Shown here piece by piece: positions 13,019-26,184 of a DNA stretch of 64,000 nt. Source of the stretch: Bigelowiella natans CCMP2755 (taxonomy: Eukaryota; Cercozoa; Chlorarachniophyceae); the NCBI GenBank assembly GCA_000320545.1, contig ADNK01002424.1, positions 1 through 64,000 of the forward strand. The letters run 5' to 3'. A program made the position numbers and the translations under genes. The first letter of the stretch is position 1. Every line of letters starts with the position of its first letter. The notes under the pieces were generated by a model, which was not told where the DNA came from, did not search any database, and saw only the letters and a program-made list of their open reading frames with translations.

Positions 13019-13722
13019 TACAGGTTTTAAAGATGGATATTGACGGGTATGATTGCCAGAACATTCGAGTTCTTCTATCGGGGAAGGTGCCAAGACAGAC
13101 AGCACACAAAGAGAGATCATCATCAAAATGATTTTCTTATTGTAAATACAACCTGTCTATATTATTCTTTCCTTGATCTTATCATTTTTTTTTTCCCCCT
13201 TGTTGTTGAATTATATATGATATTAGGACGCACTGAAGCCAAAAGTTGTATTTATGGAGGTTTGGGAGGATTATCCCCCCCCTGTTGAGTTCTCTGTTCT
13301 CTACCATAAAGGGTGAGAGATTGTACAACTGTTGCCATATTACTTCTTAGCATAATACCACCACATCAGATATATGAGAGTGCTGTGGTGTAAGGTATAT
13401 CTGGGGGGCGAATGGTCATGCTGTATCGGGCTTTGCTGGATGCTCTCTTGGATATGCAGAGCAAATGCTTAAAGAGTTTGGATTTCACCTTTTATTTTAC
13501 GTGAGTAGTAAACGCAGTATGATCTAATGCTGAAACACATTCAATAATACTAGATGTTTCTGTTCAGTACTACAATAACGCAGTATTCGTCCATAGCTCT
13601 ATCTCTCATTTATTTCAAGGACAGGTACAATATAAATCCTGAAGCCCTAACGATGTATGGTTCTTTCATGAGATGTATACTTGTGTATTGTAGCTTCTAT
13701 TTCCTCTATTTTCCATAGCATT

Positions 13723-13784
<62 letters not shown>

Positions 13785-13966
13785 TCCTTGTCGTTCCAGA
13801 TCCCAGTTGATAGCGCAAGAATGTATCGTGAAAATAAGCCTTCCTTCCAGAATGCAGCTTTCAAAAGAATGAACAACAAATGGGTAATGACAGCAGGAAA
13901 GTTTGAATTAGCGGGAGATACGTACCATGGAAAGAAATAAATAAGAATGGAGTATTAATATCCAAC

Positions 13967-14011
<45 letters not shown>

Positions 14012-14515
14012 ATTGTTAATACATCATCAGGTTCAGGAAAAAGATATGTGTAAGCTCTATGATTCCGTGCTTTGCTATGTGATGAAGGAACGTACGAAAG
14101 CGACATATCATCAGGATCCTAAGGCATTGTTTGCTTCTCATCACCGTCACTACGCCACATATTGGATTGCTTTCGTCGAGTTATTACTTAAAAGAGAAAA
14201 TATTCTTCCTATTTCATTAATCCATGTAAATGATGATGCCATCATTCACAGCATTAACTTTTTAAAACATTTGAAAGTTCTTTAGCAGCTGCTACTTCTA
14301 CTTTTACTATGTTATAAAACTTCGAGAACAATGGTAATACTATAGATGATCTATTACAGGTACCTTTTCGATTCCGTGTTGGAGGGTGCGACAAGAATTT
14401 ACAAGACAAAAACGCGAGTGCGGAATATCGTGTGATTCACGCAGCGGATACAGCTGAGATGTTCGGCGACTGGGAAGGCTCGGATTGGATCACGCCACCA
14501 AGTTGCCATCTTTAA
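11800..14515 (+). CDS. Membrane-anchored FkbM-like methyltransferase
   Basis: Exons 11800-12321, 12450-12621, 12678-12817, 13024-13086, 13227-13312, 13395-13500, 13568-13624, 13800-13883, 14031-14225 and 14360-14515 keep frame and give 526 aa from the ATG at 11800. A basic N-terminus leads into one membrane helix (about 52-73), so the protein is probably type II with a lumenal catalytic domain. LKMDIDGYD (about 280-288) is the hallmark 'K.D.(D/E)G.(D/E)' of FkbM-type SAM-dependent O-methyltransferases. It is followed, as in that family, by a beta strand ending in FMEVW. An earlier segment, GIGVATGTDD, fits the SAM-binding loop region. The frame stays open to 11701 with no earlier ATG, and a CTAAC repeat plus AG precede it, so a further 5' exon is possible. 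Introns hold TCA, CA/TA and CT microsatellites. Confidence 0.75.
13724..14008. repeat. CA/TA and CT microsatellites in FkbM-like gene introns
   Basis: A (CA)n tract (about 13,726-13,753) passes directly into (TA)n (to 13,780). A (CT)n tract follows at about 13,971-14,003. Both lie inside introns, the second next to a splice acceptor, where it may serve as the polypyrimidine tract. Confidence 0.9.
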
Positions 14516-14639
14516 TTAGAGAACTATCGAAGCGTGTATCAATACTCATCGATATATAGATGTTGTTGTGTAGCAATGAATGGACTCCTGTCCCTAACAG
14601 AAAATTGAAACTACAGGCTACATCGAGTACTGATATTCT

Positions 14640-16230
14640 TCACATTCTAGATGCTATATGGATGCAGAGAGCTCTGGTGCTACTTTAATACTATTGCTAG
14701 CCTGCTAATTTGCGCTCGATCTAAGCGCTTTCGATGCATCTGGCTGTGACTTCTACTAGTTTTCCTAGTGTTGATGATCTTTATTAACGTACTCCCATTA
14801 ACCCCCCCCCCCCTTTTTTTGGCTACCTAGGCCGGCTACTAGCTAGCCTAGACTAGTAGAGCCTGCCAGCAATGAAATGTGTCTATCTGTAATTTGCATT
14901 ACATTTTCCATGGTTGCACTCTAGCACGGCACATGCATGCTAGCATGCCGTAGTGAGAGACGGTAGTGATTAAATCTTTTCATTGAACAATTCTAATGTA
15001 GCGATTGAAGTTGTTGCAATGCAGATGGCGGCTGTGCAAAGCTTGCAGAGCTAGATCAATGTGCCAAACAACGGGGCTGGAGGAGGCTCGAGTTTCGAGA
15101 AATTTTGCAACAAACGAGAAGATGTGCATCTCAACGTTACGTGGATCTGGAAGTAATGAACAATAGACAATGCTAGAATGACAACAAACTGAATTTTCAA
15201 AATGTCACAAAACATTTGCAGTGCACGAAACGCGCAGCTGCCTCGAACTAGCTTTCCAGCTTTCTAGCTTTGGCAGGAATGATCAGCATGGCAGCAACAT
15301 GGAGACGATGTTGAGCAGTTCTAGAGTTGTGTGGTGCACAGTCGCTTGCTCTTGTTAGATCTAGAAATTTTCCAAAGACTGCAAACAATGAAACGCTGAT
15401 GATGCGGCGCCATGTAGCCAGCTACATTTTCATTTCCGAAATGTCGCACGTTGTTGGAATTGGAATGTTTGAATTGCCAAGGTCGCAAGAGCACATTTGC
15501 AGTGCACGAAACCCAATGCCTCGACCTAGCTTTGGTGAGATCTAGCTGGTGAAACCAGCAGGATTTGAAATTGGTGGTCCAGGCCATTGTGGAACAATGA
15601 TGATGTCTAGATGTGTGCAACTGCAGCAGCGAAGCAAACATGCATGCTAGCATGGCGGCGACACAAAGTCTGGAAAATGTCTGCTCCAAGCACAGCTAGA
15701 CAGACTGAGCTTGCAAGCGAGACGCACTAGTGCGCATTGTGCGTGTGTTTGTGCACAGAAACATTGTTGCCAACTGAGTTGTATAGTTGTGCCCACGTCC
15801 AGCATTGCTAGTTTGATCACATTCACTGTCTTTAGGTCTCTCTGGGACCTGCTAGCTCCAGAGCCAGAAACACAACCGGAGCAGTGTCACTTAGCAGTGC
15901 GGTCGTGCACGTTCTAGACGTTGCACTCGACCAGTCTGGGAGCGAAGCTGTTCAAGGTTTGAACTTTCCACTTGGCTGGTTCCAGAGATGGAAACAGCCG
16001 CATCGGATGGTGTTTTGATCATCACCAAATCAACGAAAGTGTGCAGTTCACCAATGTGTGCTGGAAGAACAATTCTCTGGAGAAGATGCAAAAAAACAAA
16101 TGCATGCTTCCACGCAAGGGCCTCACCACTGCAACACATCAGGCGCAAAGAGCAGCAAGCAAAATGGGGCTTACCAATTTATTAACAATTGTCAAACAAA
16201 CGTTGAATTGGCACTGAAATGCATTTTTCC
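14640..16230. other. TGCA/CTAG-rich island in a convergent gap
   Basis: Non-coding DNA between the 3' ends of the FkbM-like and TSP1 genes. It is rich in GCTAG, CATGC, TTGCAATGC and CTAGC words. A passage with ttgcagtgcacgaaac followed by a CTCGA...TAGCTTT block occurs near 15,210 and again near 15,495, so the island is partly built of diverged internal repeats. Confidence 0.75.
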
Positions 16231-16291
16231 TTGAGTGTGCGACATCGTCATGCAATCAATATGTGTCACTTCAAACATTGCATTATTGCAT

Positions 16292-17723
16292 TCACTGATA
16301 TCGTGGGGTTGTTGGATCGGCTCTTGGAGACCGAGACGGTGGCGGGCTTATGGTTCCTTTCCTCAAATCCATCATGACCTCTGGAGACGTGTATGCCCCA
16401 AATCCAACAATGAAGATCAAAACTAAACCGACAAACGCCCCAAACATTCGAACATTGGACCCATCGCGATCACCAGCAGATATTAATTCTTGAAACAACT
16501 TTGAATTCGGATCCAATTTTTCAAAGCAAGTGGAATCATCCTGTAAGTGCGATCTGGAGGAAATTTCAGAACGAAAACAGCATAATCTGGATTGCTCGTG
16601 CCAATTATATCCAACACACTCAGAATTTTCATTGCATTTAAAAGAACATAGTCCTAAGGCATCAGTCGCCAACAGGTCCGTGTCAAGCTCCCAGCAATCA
16701 GGATGATAAGGAACTGCTTTACCAAAGTCCTCTATCTCCTGATAAATGAAACCTGTTCCTGAACACGATGTATTTCGCCACATTTGAAGCTTGATGGGAC
16801 AGTGGCGAAGAAAACAAGTTTCCTCCATTGTTAATTCTCCACATGGTTGCCCATCGTTCTTTGGATGGACTAATATTGACCGCGTTCGTGTAATAACGCC
16901 TTCTCCACAAGTAGAGGAACATTCAGATTCTTCCCAGGGCGAGAGTTGACAATCTACAGGACACTCTGGAACATCGCATTTTACTCTCTCAGCTAAATGT
17001 GGCTTAATTGCTCCGGGATATGTGGCATTGCGAATGATCTGCCTTGTACGAATTCTTACGCTGTCCTCTCCGCATTCCTTATTGCATTCTCCATCAACCC
17101 AAGGTCCAACTTCATATTCCAAGGGACATTCGAGTTTATTTCTACAGGGAACCACATCAGAGGCTCCATCTTCAAAGTCACAAAGGTCACCACCATAGGA
17201 GGACGGCGTAGTCACACGAAATGTTCTTCTTTGTATACCGCATCCGCATGTAGTGCTACATTCACCATAATCACTCCACTCCCCAACACAATTAACCGGC
17301 TGATATTTATAGACCAAAACAATTGCCAATTAGTTACAAATTTTAGATGAAGGACTTGTTAAAAAAACTCAGTACCTTATTGATGCACGTCTGAGAATCG
17401 TCTTTGAGAGTCATTCCATCGGGACAAGAGCAGGTATATCCCCCACAAAAATTGTTACAAAAGTGGCTACATAGAGCATATTCGAAGCACTCGTTAATAT
17501 CTCTACAGCTATGACCATCCGGATTCAATGTGAATCCTTCCTCACACACTCCATTTTGAGATTCTCGAGATTTTTCGACGCAAGATCTAGGTGAAGAGTC
17601 TGGTGTACTTATTCTGGAATCCTCGAAGAAGGAATCGTTTGGCGAAACTATGAGAGCATCTTTGAACATTACAGATAATGTGATAAGCCGCAAGACCACT
17701 TGCATTGTTACTGATTTTTTCAT
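16292..17723 (-). CDS. Single-pass receptor with EGF, three TSP1 and a PAN-like domain
   Basis: Exons 17376-17723 and 16292-17299 give 451 aa. The first exon encodes a signal peptide (about 1-24), a partial EGF-like unit and a calcium-binding EGF starting DINEC (about 75-113). The second exon encodes three thrombospondin type-1 repeats with the W..W/CS.TCG pattern (WSDYGECSTTCGCG; WVDGECNKECG; WEESECSSTCGEG, about 120-285). A cysteine-rich PAN/apple-like module with ECVGYNW follows (about 290-375). The protein ends in a membrane helix (about 401-421) and a 30-residue Ser/Pro/Arg cytoplasmic tail. It is probably a cell-surface adhesion or recognition protein. The start was chosen at the ATG directly before the hydrophobic leader. 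The conserved cysteines are all present. Confidence 0.88.
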
Positions 17724-18496
17724 TACAAAACAAATTGAAACTTTAGCGAGGTGATCTAGATACAAGAGCTTTCGTCTGTTGGTCGTATCAAGGTGACGCG
17801 ATTGCGGTGTGAGTTTTGGGTCGTTGTGGAAACGGATACCCGTCTCTGGGATATAAGATGTAAAGTGTAAACCCTTATTGGGGCCAATAACAACGCTGCA
17901 TGCAACATATTCCATGTCGCTCACAAATAGTGGCGCCCTTTTTTAGAGTGGCTGAATATGAAAATTTCTTTTTTAATCTAAATTAAAATGAATGTGCGAA
18001 ATTGGCAAATGTATGGGAAAATCTATGTCTCCGGATAAAATTGGCTTGTAATCCTCGATAACATTGAGTTTTTCTTTGTATCGTTGCCCCTAAATTGACT
18101 GCTTTTACGTTAAAGCTGAGAAGATAACCAGCTTTTTGGAGACAGCACAACTAGTTTCAACTTTTATTGTTCGGTAATAATTCCATACAACCAACCAACC
18201 AACAACGTGTTGTTGTTTTCTGCTGCACAGCTGAAACATGCATGAAAAATCAATCTGATAATTGTCTGGGACTCACAATTTCCCTTGACGTTATAATTTA
18301 ATGTCGAGAAAGCCGATTTTTTTTGTTGCGGCATAAGTTTCATTCGGGGATTTCGTAGATACGACATGCAAGTTGCTGCTATTTTGGTACATTTTTGAGA
18401 GAAGATACGCAACACAAAGCGCCGTTCTCCGAAATATGAAACATTCATAATCCAAGCAATCAACACTGGTGACGATCTATCTACTGAAAATAGATC

Positions 18497-18965
18497 ATGT
18501 ATGGGACAGACCCCTTCTGCAGAATATGTATTACTCTTACAAGTCAAAACGTGTAAGAAGTAACCATAACGATCAAGTATTGACTACAGGTTTTAATGGG
18601 GGAGATGCACTTTTAAAAGATGCATGTTCGTGTCAAGGCAGCATCAAGTGGGTACTGTAAAAAATGGTTTGTGGGAAGAAGCCTGTGTCATCAATGGAGA
18701 AATTAATGAAAGGTTCATCAGCATTGCCTCCAAAAGTGGATTAATTTCAGAAGAGAAGATACTTGCGAGATATGTAATTTTGCAATTTACAACAATGATG
18801 CAGCACAAATGACTTGATTTAAATACATCACTTGCAGGTCATACCAAGTATCGGAATGTAAAACTTTGTATCCCTAGAAATGAATCCAGAAGGAAGAATC
18901 GACAGAGGATCGATTCATGCATTCGGACGCGTAAGAACCGTAAATTTCGCTTCTCCATGACATAA
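18497..18965 (+). CDS. RING-CH (MARCH-type) zinc finger protein
   Basis: Exons 18497-18542, 18590-18651, 18713-18773 and 18838-18965 keep frame and give 98 aa. They assemble a C4HC3 RING-CH finger: CRIC, then CSCQGSIKWVHQHCLQKW, then CEICHTKY. This matches the MARCH-type E3 ubiquitin ligase consensus 'CRIC...C.C.GS.K.VH..CL..W...CE.C'. A strongly basic tail follows. No membrane helix is seen, unlike most MARCH proteins, so either 5' exons are missing or this is a soluble, minimal form. The ATG at 18497 is the first in that frame after an AG and may not be the true start. The gene is divergent from the TSP1 receptor and convergent with the GT28 gene. Confidence 0.75.
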
Positions 18966-20166
18966 GATTATTTCATTCTCAGAGATAGTGAGGAAGACGT
19001 TGGCTTCAATCACGCTACACACGGCTCTGATGACCATTTGCTGCATAATGACTATATTATTTGAAATGAAGAACAGCCGAAGGTACAAAGATAATATGAG
19101 TTTAAAATACATCATTCTCAACAAGTATATGTATTCTCAGAGGCTTAGTTTATGTGCTGAATAAAATACCTGGAAATGGCTTAATTATTGCATTGTCCGT
19201 GATTCTGGGCATGAACATAGTGGATATATTGAAGGTTAACTATCTTATAGGTTTAATACCGTGACTGTTTCCATACGTTTTTTTCTCATTACCTGCATCT
19301 TACTCATAGGTGCTAGTGAATCATTCCAATGCAAGCTAGCAACCTGGTGCTAGTGAATCATTCCAACACAAGTTAGCAACTACTACTTTTAGCAATTAAC
19401 ATTTGCACTGCTTACTAATGAACATCAAATATTGTATTCAGTGCAAAACAAACAATCACTAGTCCATAATTATGTTGAAGTCTTCAACAGTGCAAGCAGC
19501 GGACGTTACTGTGACTTTGAGTGTTGGAGTTCCATAAATTTTAATAAATCAATGATTTTTGACTAACATTATTTCGATCCAATCGATGCATGCTAATCAC
19601 ATGTGGCGTTCGCAAAATTTAGTCCGCAAAATCTGAGGGCGCTAATGTGCTGTTAGATTGTAACTCAAATAATTTGTAGTTTTAGCGCCCATGTTTTTTT
19701 TGCTCAACACAACTATACGTGTGCTACATACGCAACCACAAACACGCATAATGCTTATCAACGTCGCACATGTGAACTGTACTGCTTCAATATTGCTGGA
19801 AAAATAATCTATGTTCCAATGAAGTGTCTTTATTTTGGGGAAATGAATGCTAAAACGCTCATGCACATGTGTAAGACTAGACAAATTTGAGAGCAACTTA
19901 TTATGCGAGGTGAGCTAGCGCTTGCTAGTTTGCTTGGGAAACTTCATGCGACATATAGATATATTGAGCGTCGTTGATTTATTGCATCTAGATATGCCTG
20001 ATATCCCTTTAATGAAGGAACAAAACCGAAAGCGGTACCTGCATGTTCCGATATACCGCAAAAATTCGTGTAACAATCCTTTCTCTTATTATTTACTGCT
20101 CCGCCTGTTTTTCTTTATCATTGCTACCAATTCAACTACAGCAGATTCTATCCCATTAAAATCTGT
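18966..20166. other. Convergent gap RING-CH / GT28 with weak island
   Basis: Non-coding. It contains a 37-bp tandem pair at 19,309-19,382 and scattered GCTAG, TGCATGC and GCTAGCGC words at 19,300-19,600 and 19,910-19,940, a weaker version of the islands in the other convergent gaps. An AT-rich stretch with small open frames lies between. Confidence 0.5.
19309..19382. repeat. 37-bp tandem repeat, two copies
   Basis: Both copies begin ggtgctagtgaatcattcca and then diverge slightly (atgcaagctagc versus acacaagttagc). Confidence 0.9.
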
Positions 20167-20332
20167 TTATTGAACAAAAAGAAGCAACATAACCACAGAG
20201 AATAGAAGAGTGAAGAGTGAAGAGGTAAGAGAGAGAAGGGGGGGAGACATATCCTCAGACAAAAACACATTATCGTCGATTGCATTATCAACATCCTCAT
20301 CAATTGTAAGATAAATACTTAACACGCGTACG

Positions 20333-20374
<42 letters not shown>

Positions 20375-23300
20375 TAGTAAAGAGACAAATAGAAGAAGAG
20401 ACAGAAATAGAATCTGTGTGGGTAAAGATAACAAAGAATAATAATAATAGAAATTTTAAACGAATTGACGTTCAAACAAACATAATTCAAATATTTGTAT
20501 GACTTGCTGCGCTGATTATTTCATTGCAATTTCGGGTGCACTTTCGCTGGAAGGCTTCTGTTAACATAATTCTGAGATAGAAAGCAGAAAGGAGTTTAGC
20601 TTGAAGTAGATCAAATACATACTATCTACATGCACTCGATATAAAACAATGTGCCTGTCATATATTAAGTTGAGGGGTAGGTTATCTGTTTAGAACTAAT
20701 CTAGTGAAACGTGAAAAAATAATACAATGTATTAATTTGTAGGCATAGAGACTGTTGCATGCCGACACCTGAGCGATGATGCTATTGTTTGAATAATAAT
20801 TTTCAACTTGTTCCCTTTGTCAAGATCATTCTCGTACTTCTGGTTACAAATGTCCTTGCTAGCGTGCACGTCGAACGTTTTCTTTAAATCTACACATTCA
20901 TTGAATGAAATGGAAGATCAAAGATAATTACTTGTAATCTCCTCTCCACATTAGCATGAGAAGATATAGTAAAGTATCAGTAGCATCGATGCTAATGAAT
21001 GATATTTCATAAGTGGGAACGTTGATAGTTTAGTTTTATGAAAAAGGAACTATATTGAAGGTATTATATTTGCAAGGAGGATTCATCATCATTATAATCA
21101 TTGCCGCCATCATCATCAACATTAGTATCATCATCATCTTCTCCATGTCTCTTCCACAATTGTTGGTCATCTATTACATATAGCACGGCCTATTTCCATG
21201 TAAGATACTCTTTCACCTAGACATTGAACAAAATGACAATAAGCAGTAAAAGATAAGTATGGTCCTTCTTTTAATAGTCGTTGTCCTTAATACGCAGTGT
21301 ATAATATTGTGGTTGATTTATTCCCTTCTTCTCGTCGTAACGAGTAGTTCTGCAATCTGCCTATCTGTTTATGATATGATATATGCAGTGGCTCTTCATG
21401 AAATTGAGGATAATGCGCTTCTCCTCCTCCCCTCTCCTCCTCTTCCCTGTTTTTGTGGTGTAAAACTTATCTCATCGCTATTCAAACACATAATTACCCC
21501 AAAAGGTCTGGTCACACCTAGTCAACCAATAGGAATGCAGCAGTAAGGAAGGATGCAAATACAGAATACGAAATAGATAAAGAGAAAGTGTTGCCTCAAC
21601 ATTGCAAGAGTAACACCATCAATTATGCTATATATAGTGAATAGACACCATAATTTTATAGTTCTTCGTACGACAACACATTTACATGTTAGCAACTTTG
21701 ATCCTTATCTCTACAATCTTTGTGTTTGACATTTTTAGCTACTATGGAAGCATTTCTTGTTACTTTTAGATTGATGTGTTGTGCTACGCTGAGCAGATAA
21801 CAAAGCATGGACTGCTATTTCTACTGCTGCTAGTTCTAGTACAACACCACACACATGGATTACCAAATGGGAAGAATTAGTTGGGGCTTGCAAGCCTTCA
21901 CTGCCTAAGAGACGAGAAATGTTTCGGAAGAAAGGGAAAACAAAATTATTTTTTTTCTAATATGTGGCCAATGTGTGCAATATATGTCCTAGATCTTGTG
22001 ACATTGGTGTGATATATATCATCTTCATGATGTTAAGTAAGCTACTCATCCTCATTTCCTTCGTCGGTATAATCATCTTGATCAGTACATCTAATATGAG
22101 CTTATATCATAGAAAACAAATGTATCTAATCCTCTTTATTAAAAAATTATTCATTGCCTGGCCTACTGTCTGAGCGCCTCCATGGTGCACAATGACATCA
22201 ACCCTTGTAGGAAGTTATACGTATCAATGAAATCTCACTATCAGTGGACTCAAAATCTAGCTCCAATTCAATGATTGCTACAATTGCTCGTGTGAACATC
22301 ATATCTAGGGTAGTTGTATTGCTCTTCTTGATGTGTATATCCTGTGTGATTAGTGGCGAGAACATAAATAGCTCGCTCACCTTTGAAACAACCAAGAATG
22401 CGAGATATATCCATGAAAGATGAGAGCTTCGTTCTTGCCGAATTGTTGTGATGTTCTCCAGCAATAGTCGGAATGACCAACATTGTTTGCTTTTGGGGTG
22501 GTCTTTCTCCTCTTAATCTTCCTAATTATCACCCATATGAATAGCTCAAAAAAAGTAGAACCACCATTGATTTACATCGTTAAATTGTTGCTGTTGGTAG
22601 AGCGAAAGAACAGCATAATTTGGGATTAAGCTTTGAAATAGAAGCACCTTCGTTTACTATCGTCGCCATCATCATCGTCTTTTATCCCATCATGCTCATC
22701 GATGCTATCAACCTCCGTGTCGTTCTCGTCATCGAATGAGAGATCATCAGGAAAATGTAATAGTAATAACAGCTTTTCTTCATCAGCCAATGACTTGCAA
22801 GCCATCGTCAATACGTTCTGTAAATGTTCAACATCATCATATGGCTTAACTATGATCTGTATCACCTCTCTTAACTAATGTATCGTGTTTTTGACGGTGC
22901 CTTCTTGTACTTCTGATTTCTATTACATTGTATTCGAACAATGCATCGTGGCATTAAATCATTGGGCAAATGAGAAATACTACTCACAGCTACTTTAAGG
23001 CATTCATATATTTCTGTCATCATCTTCTTCGATCTATTTGCTATTAAGAAAACGACAGCTGCAACACAGACGAAAACGGAATTTAATAAAGCAACACATT
23101 GCACCATGAATACCAAAATTTTTCTTGTCGTATTTTTCGCTAGTAGTGCCTGCAACATTTGAAACACCATAGGTAGGCATGGATCAGTGCATAAAAAACC
23201 AATAATGTTAACAGAAATGACGACGACGTTTACAATGATAATGATGGTGATAATGATGAAGAGAATGATTAGGATAAGAAGGAATTGTAGATATACAATG

Positions 23301-23997
23301 AATGCAATGGGGGCTCAAATACACATCAAACAGTTAATTGTGGTAAATAGAGTCGTTGCCTCAGCTCTATTTTTTCTTCATTTATTTCATTTCTTTTCCA
23401 TTTTTTTATCCTCATTGTTTCCATATTTTCCCTTTTCTCCCTTCATCTCTTCATCGTACTTACCATAGAGCCGAAGCACATATACACAATTTTCTTTCCA
23501 TTCCTTCGCCCAATTGAAATGCTAGCACTTAATTTGTTCTGTATGACAAGCAAGATGTAGTTTCACCATGATAAACGTGTGTAAAAAGAGCTCCAACTAT
23601 ATAGCATTGATTTGCAACGGTGCTAGCATTTTTATATAATGTCTTGGTTAAGTCACCCTTCTACCTCTTACTTATGTTTCTTTCCCTCATTTCTATCACA
23701 ACACCAGTCCGACTGATGGCCATTACTACTACTACTACTACTACTACTACTTGAAGTTGATCCTGCTCAGTGTTTTGATTCTTTTTATTGCAGATATCTT
23801 CCTTATTGTCACGATCATCATTGCTGCCTTCGTTGTTGTCGCGTTCTTTCTCGCAGTTAACACTGCTCTCTCTTTCTTCTTCATCCTCAGGAACAAGCCA
23901 GTATCTAAAGAGCAGCACGATTCATTATGGAAGAATGATGTTTGAGTAATGATAGAGACGGTTAGGATACACACGGACAAACATAACCTCAACCTAC

Positions 23998-24035
<38 letters not shown>

Positions 24036-24972
24036 TGTGTGTGTGTGTGTGTATCATATGTAGGTGGTTTGTGTTTATATTTGCTTGTGAAACAATAAGC
24101 AAGAAGAAGAGTATTATGACTCCTATATCGGCGTACGAGACTATCAGAAAAACATCACCATCCTATGATATAAAACCCACCCGCAGCAACGTATTCGACT
24201 TGGAGATATATATCCTTGAAAAATGATAAAATGATCATATATAATTCCATGAATCTAGCTCTATTTTCCTGTTGTTGCCGTGTTGAAGAAAAGAAATATA
24301 ATGCCAACAGTAACAATCAAAATATCTCTAATATGGATCACCAAAATGAACGGAAGACAGATACAAAAAAGGAAAGCTGGAAATTTAGGAAACAAAGTGG
24401 TGCTGATGATGCAGACTCCTAAAAACAGCAACAACAACAATAATAACTACAAAGACCTGGCAGAGTAAACATGGCCTCTGATATGCCGTACAAGACCTGA
24501 TTTAATCACAACAAATATGAAGCATTATGATAAAAATAATAGTAATAATAATGATAACATCAAACATATCATTCCCTAGGAGGAGGAGGAGGAGGAGGAG
24601 GAAGAAAGTTATGCAGCATGCATATGACCATTAGCAGACGTATACAGACTCTCATACACATGCATTGGCATTATAAATATGAAATAAATTTGGTATTTCT
24701 CTTCTTCCCAAATAGAATTATCACACTTTAGCACGCACCTTAGTTGTTGGAGGAGGAGGAGGAAGAGGAGGAAGAAAGGGAAGTGGACCAGATACTCGAT
24801 TTTCATATTGTTTTTTTTTTTGTTCTTGTTGGTGTTTTATTACTCGGGTTCTCCTCCTCACTTGTTTTATAACACCATGATGTAGGTCTTCCTCTTTGCG
24901 AATATAGGCTGCTGCAGCAGTAGCTATTGTTTTATGTCCCTTTCTGATTTTCTCTGTACATCGTCCCAACAC

Positions 24973-25006
<34 letters not shown>

Positions 25007-25456
25007 CGTAACGAAGACAATGGAAATGCTCCCAATCCTAATTCCTATCGATTGGTGGTGGTAGTAGAAGAAGGAAGCAATAGTAGCAGTTTGAGTCCAT
25101 ACAATATATCATATTTAAACTTCTCTCCTTTGTAATCATTCATAGTATTTCTTAGCCTATTGATGACGTCGCTGAAGATTCATCAGCTATATTGGTGGTG
25201 GTAGTAGTAGTAGTGGTGGTGGTAGTAGTGGTGGTGGTAGTAGTAGTAAGGATAATACCGATTGTCTTTAGTGTAAGAGGATTTTTATATACTAGATATG
25301 GTTTTAATAATAATGTAGCACTGATTTCACACTATATTATTGGTTATATTGCTTTTACTGCTTTTACTATTACCATGATAATCATTATCATAACATCAAC
25401 TTGCACATGACGACTGACTCAATATATCCACTACAACTCCCACATAATGACTCACT

Positions 25457-25497
<41 letters not shown>

Positions 25498-25925
25498 GAA
25501 ACAAACGCTTAAAACACACAACTATACACCAAATTAAGTTGATTTATCATAAACATCATAAGATAATTTACCAGCCTAAAAGCCTGATAGTGAGAACTCC
25601 AAAGCTACACGTTACGTATCAACCGACACCAGTAACGTTATCGAGCACAAGCACACACACAAACACACAAGTTTATTCTCCGTATCGTTTAAAAGGTTGT
25701 GATCTAACGCTACAGTACTCTACAATAGCACTAGTACTTACATAGTACCATCTCCTGCTCTCTTATCTCTCTCAATCAATATGACAATTGTAGTACTTAC
25801 TTACTCCAAGGTGTTACTACTATTAATTGATGATGTAAACAATGACTGCAACTACTAATTAATATTGTAACCAAATACTGCTGCGACTACTTACTACTAC
25901 CGGAACCATCCAATGTAATACTACT

Positions 25926-25958
<33 letters not shown>

Positions 25959-26149
25959 CGGAAGCATCCAATGTTCCAAATCGCTTGCATTTAGTCGAAT
26001 CAGCTTTTATGGTATATGCAATACAATGAGTAACATCTTAACCATTAACCATTTTTCTTCTGAGTCCAGCATATAGTAGTAGTGTTTTACTACTAGAATG
26101 AAAATATATCAGTAAGTATCATGATCATGATCATGATCTCATGATCATG

Positions 26150-26184
<35 letters not shown>

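Noticed and set aside
18164-18547. 127-residue minus-strand open frame
   Set aside because: It overlaps the first RING-CH exon on the other strand, matches no family, and the plus-strand exons assemble a complete zinc finger.
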